DNA of 64,000 bases, from positions 3,118,001 through 3,182,000 of the forward strand of contig NC_084888.1 of assembly GCF_958979055.1 (NCBI RefSeq). The letters are read 5' to 3'. This document shows, piece by piece, positions 63,550-64,000 of the stretch. The notes under the pieces were generated by a model. That model saw only the letters and a program-made list of their open reading frames with translations. It was not told the DNA's origin and did not search any database. The stretch comes from Alnus glutinosa (lineage: Eukaryota > Streptophyta > Magnoliopsida > Fagales > Betulaceae). The position numbers and the translations under genes are program-made. Each line of letters opens with the position of its first letter. The first letter of the stretch is position 1.

Positions 63550-64000
63550 GCCACATGGGTCAAAGCCCAAGTCATCAAATTTGTCGGCAGAAGAAGTATT
63601 CTCACGTAAAACTACATCGGCTGGTGTGAAAATTTAGTGTGAAACATTGGCTGTGTGAAAATTTAATGTGAAGAAAAGCATTACTCCTGTAGATATCTTG
63701 GTGTGACCTACCTTTTATTCTCAGCTTTTATTTGGCTTGTTAGCCAAGAACTGATTTTCTAAGGTCCCGTTGTAATAGCTAGAATTCCTTCATCTACTCC
63801 GGTAGTAAACGTGAATAAGGTTAATTATTTTATACCAGACATTTTTAAGTTCCAGAGTGAAAGGCACCATGCAATGGGCTGCCGTTGCCGTTGGTACATA
63901 AGTGTGATGGATTGTTACGATCTTGGTGAAAGTCACCAAGTCTCCCTTCGTAATAAGATTAGGATGGATGAAGAGAAATATTTCAATTAGGGATAATTAT
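63550..64000 (+). other. 3' flank of the Ca2+-ATPase gene
   Basis: Likely 3' UTR and downstream DNA. A GTGTGAAAATTTA(A/G)TGTGAA word repeats near 63625-63670. No further gene before the window ends. Confidence 0.5.

Overview
The window is nuclear DNA of a eudicot plant, probably a woody rosid. The basis is intron-containing genes of plant-specific families (SHORT-ROOT GRAS factor, NPH3/RPT2-like BTB protein, plastid-type APS kinase, type IIB autoinhibited Ca2+-ATPase), short AT-rich introns with GT/AG borders, AT-rich intergenic DNA, and typical plant transposon debris (MITEs with 9-bp or TTA target duplications, hAT-type elements, tRNA-derived SINEs, a 5'-truncated L1-type LINE). The species cannot be named from the sequence.

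Layout, left to right: SHORT-ROOT (minus, 653-2110); a 7.4 kb repeat-rich spacer with a hAT-like element; the U-box/cyclophilin gene PUB49/CYP65 (minus, 9552-13562), head to head across 272 bp with a conserved gene of unknown function (plus, 13835-16172); chloroplast-type APS kinase (minus, 19324-23032); a 5.5 kb spacer; an NPH3/RPT2-like BTB gene (minus, 28556-31205); two intronless 60S ribosomal protein L26 genes (plus, 32452-32892 and 37514-37954) in a tandem segmental duplication; mitochondrial porin VDAC (minus, 42180-44819); a 9 kb transposon-rich spacer with a LINE, MITEs and a broken CRINKLY4-related pseudogene; and a plasma-membrane-type Ca2+-ATPase of the ACA1/ACA2 type (plus, 53832-63549) with a 4.4 kb first intron full of insertions. 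Splice models were assembled by hand from GT/AG borders and reading-frame continuity. All of them close in frame and give family-typical lengths: PUB49 598 aa, unknown 246 aa, APK 272 aa, NPH3-like 478 aa, VDAC 276 aa, ACA 1017 aa.

The genes are housekeeping and developmental loci that do not form a pathway. Their order is informative. In Arabidopsis VDAC2, RPL26B, APK4 and PUB49 are consecutive (At5g67500-67530), and ACA2 and SHR are adjacent (At4g37640/37650). Here the first set lies inside the second pair, as expected if this window keeps an ancestral block that Arabidopsis split by reciprocal loss after genome duplication.

I found no new enzymatic or defence system. The most unusual material is the RPL26 duplication (near-identical coding regions in more diverged flanks, one copy separated from its promoter by an insert carrying a CIPK kinase fragment), a MITE insertion dated by its paralogous empty site, and a GC-rich palindromic CCACCCC/GGGGTGG cassette inside several different transposon-like elements.
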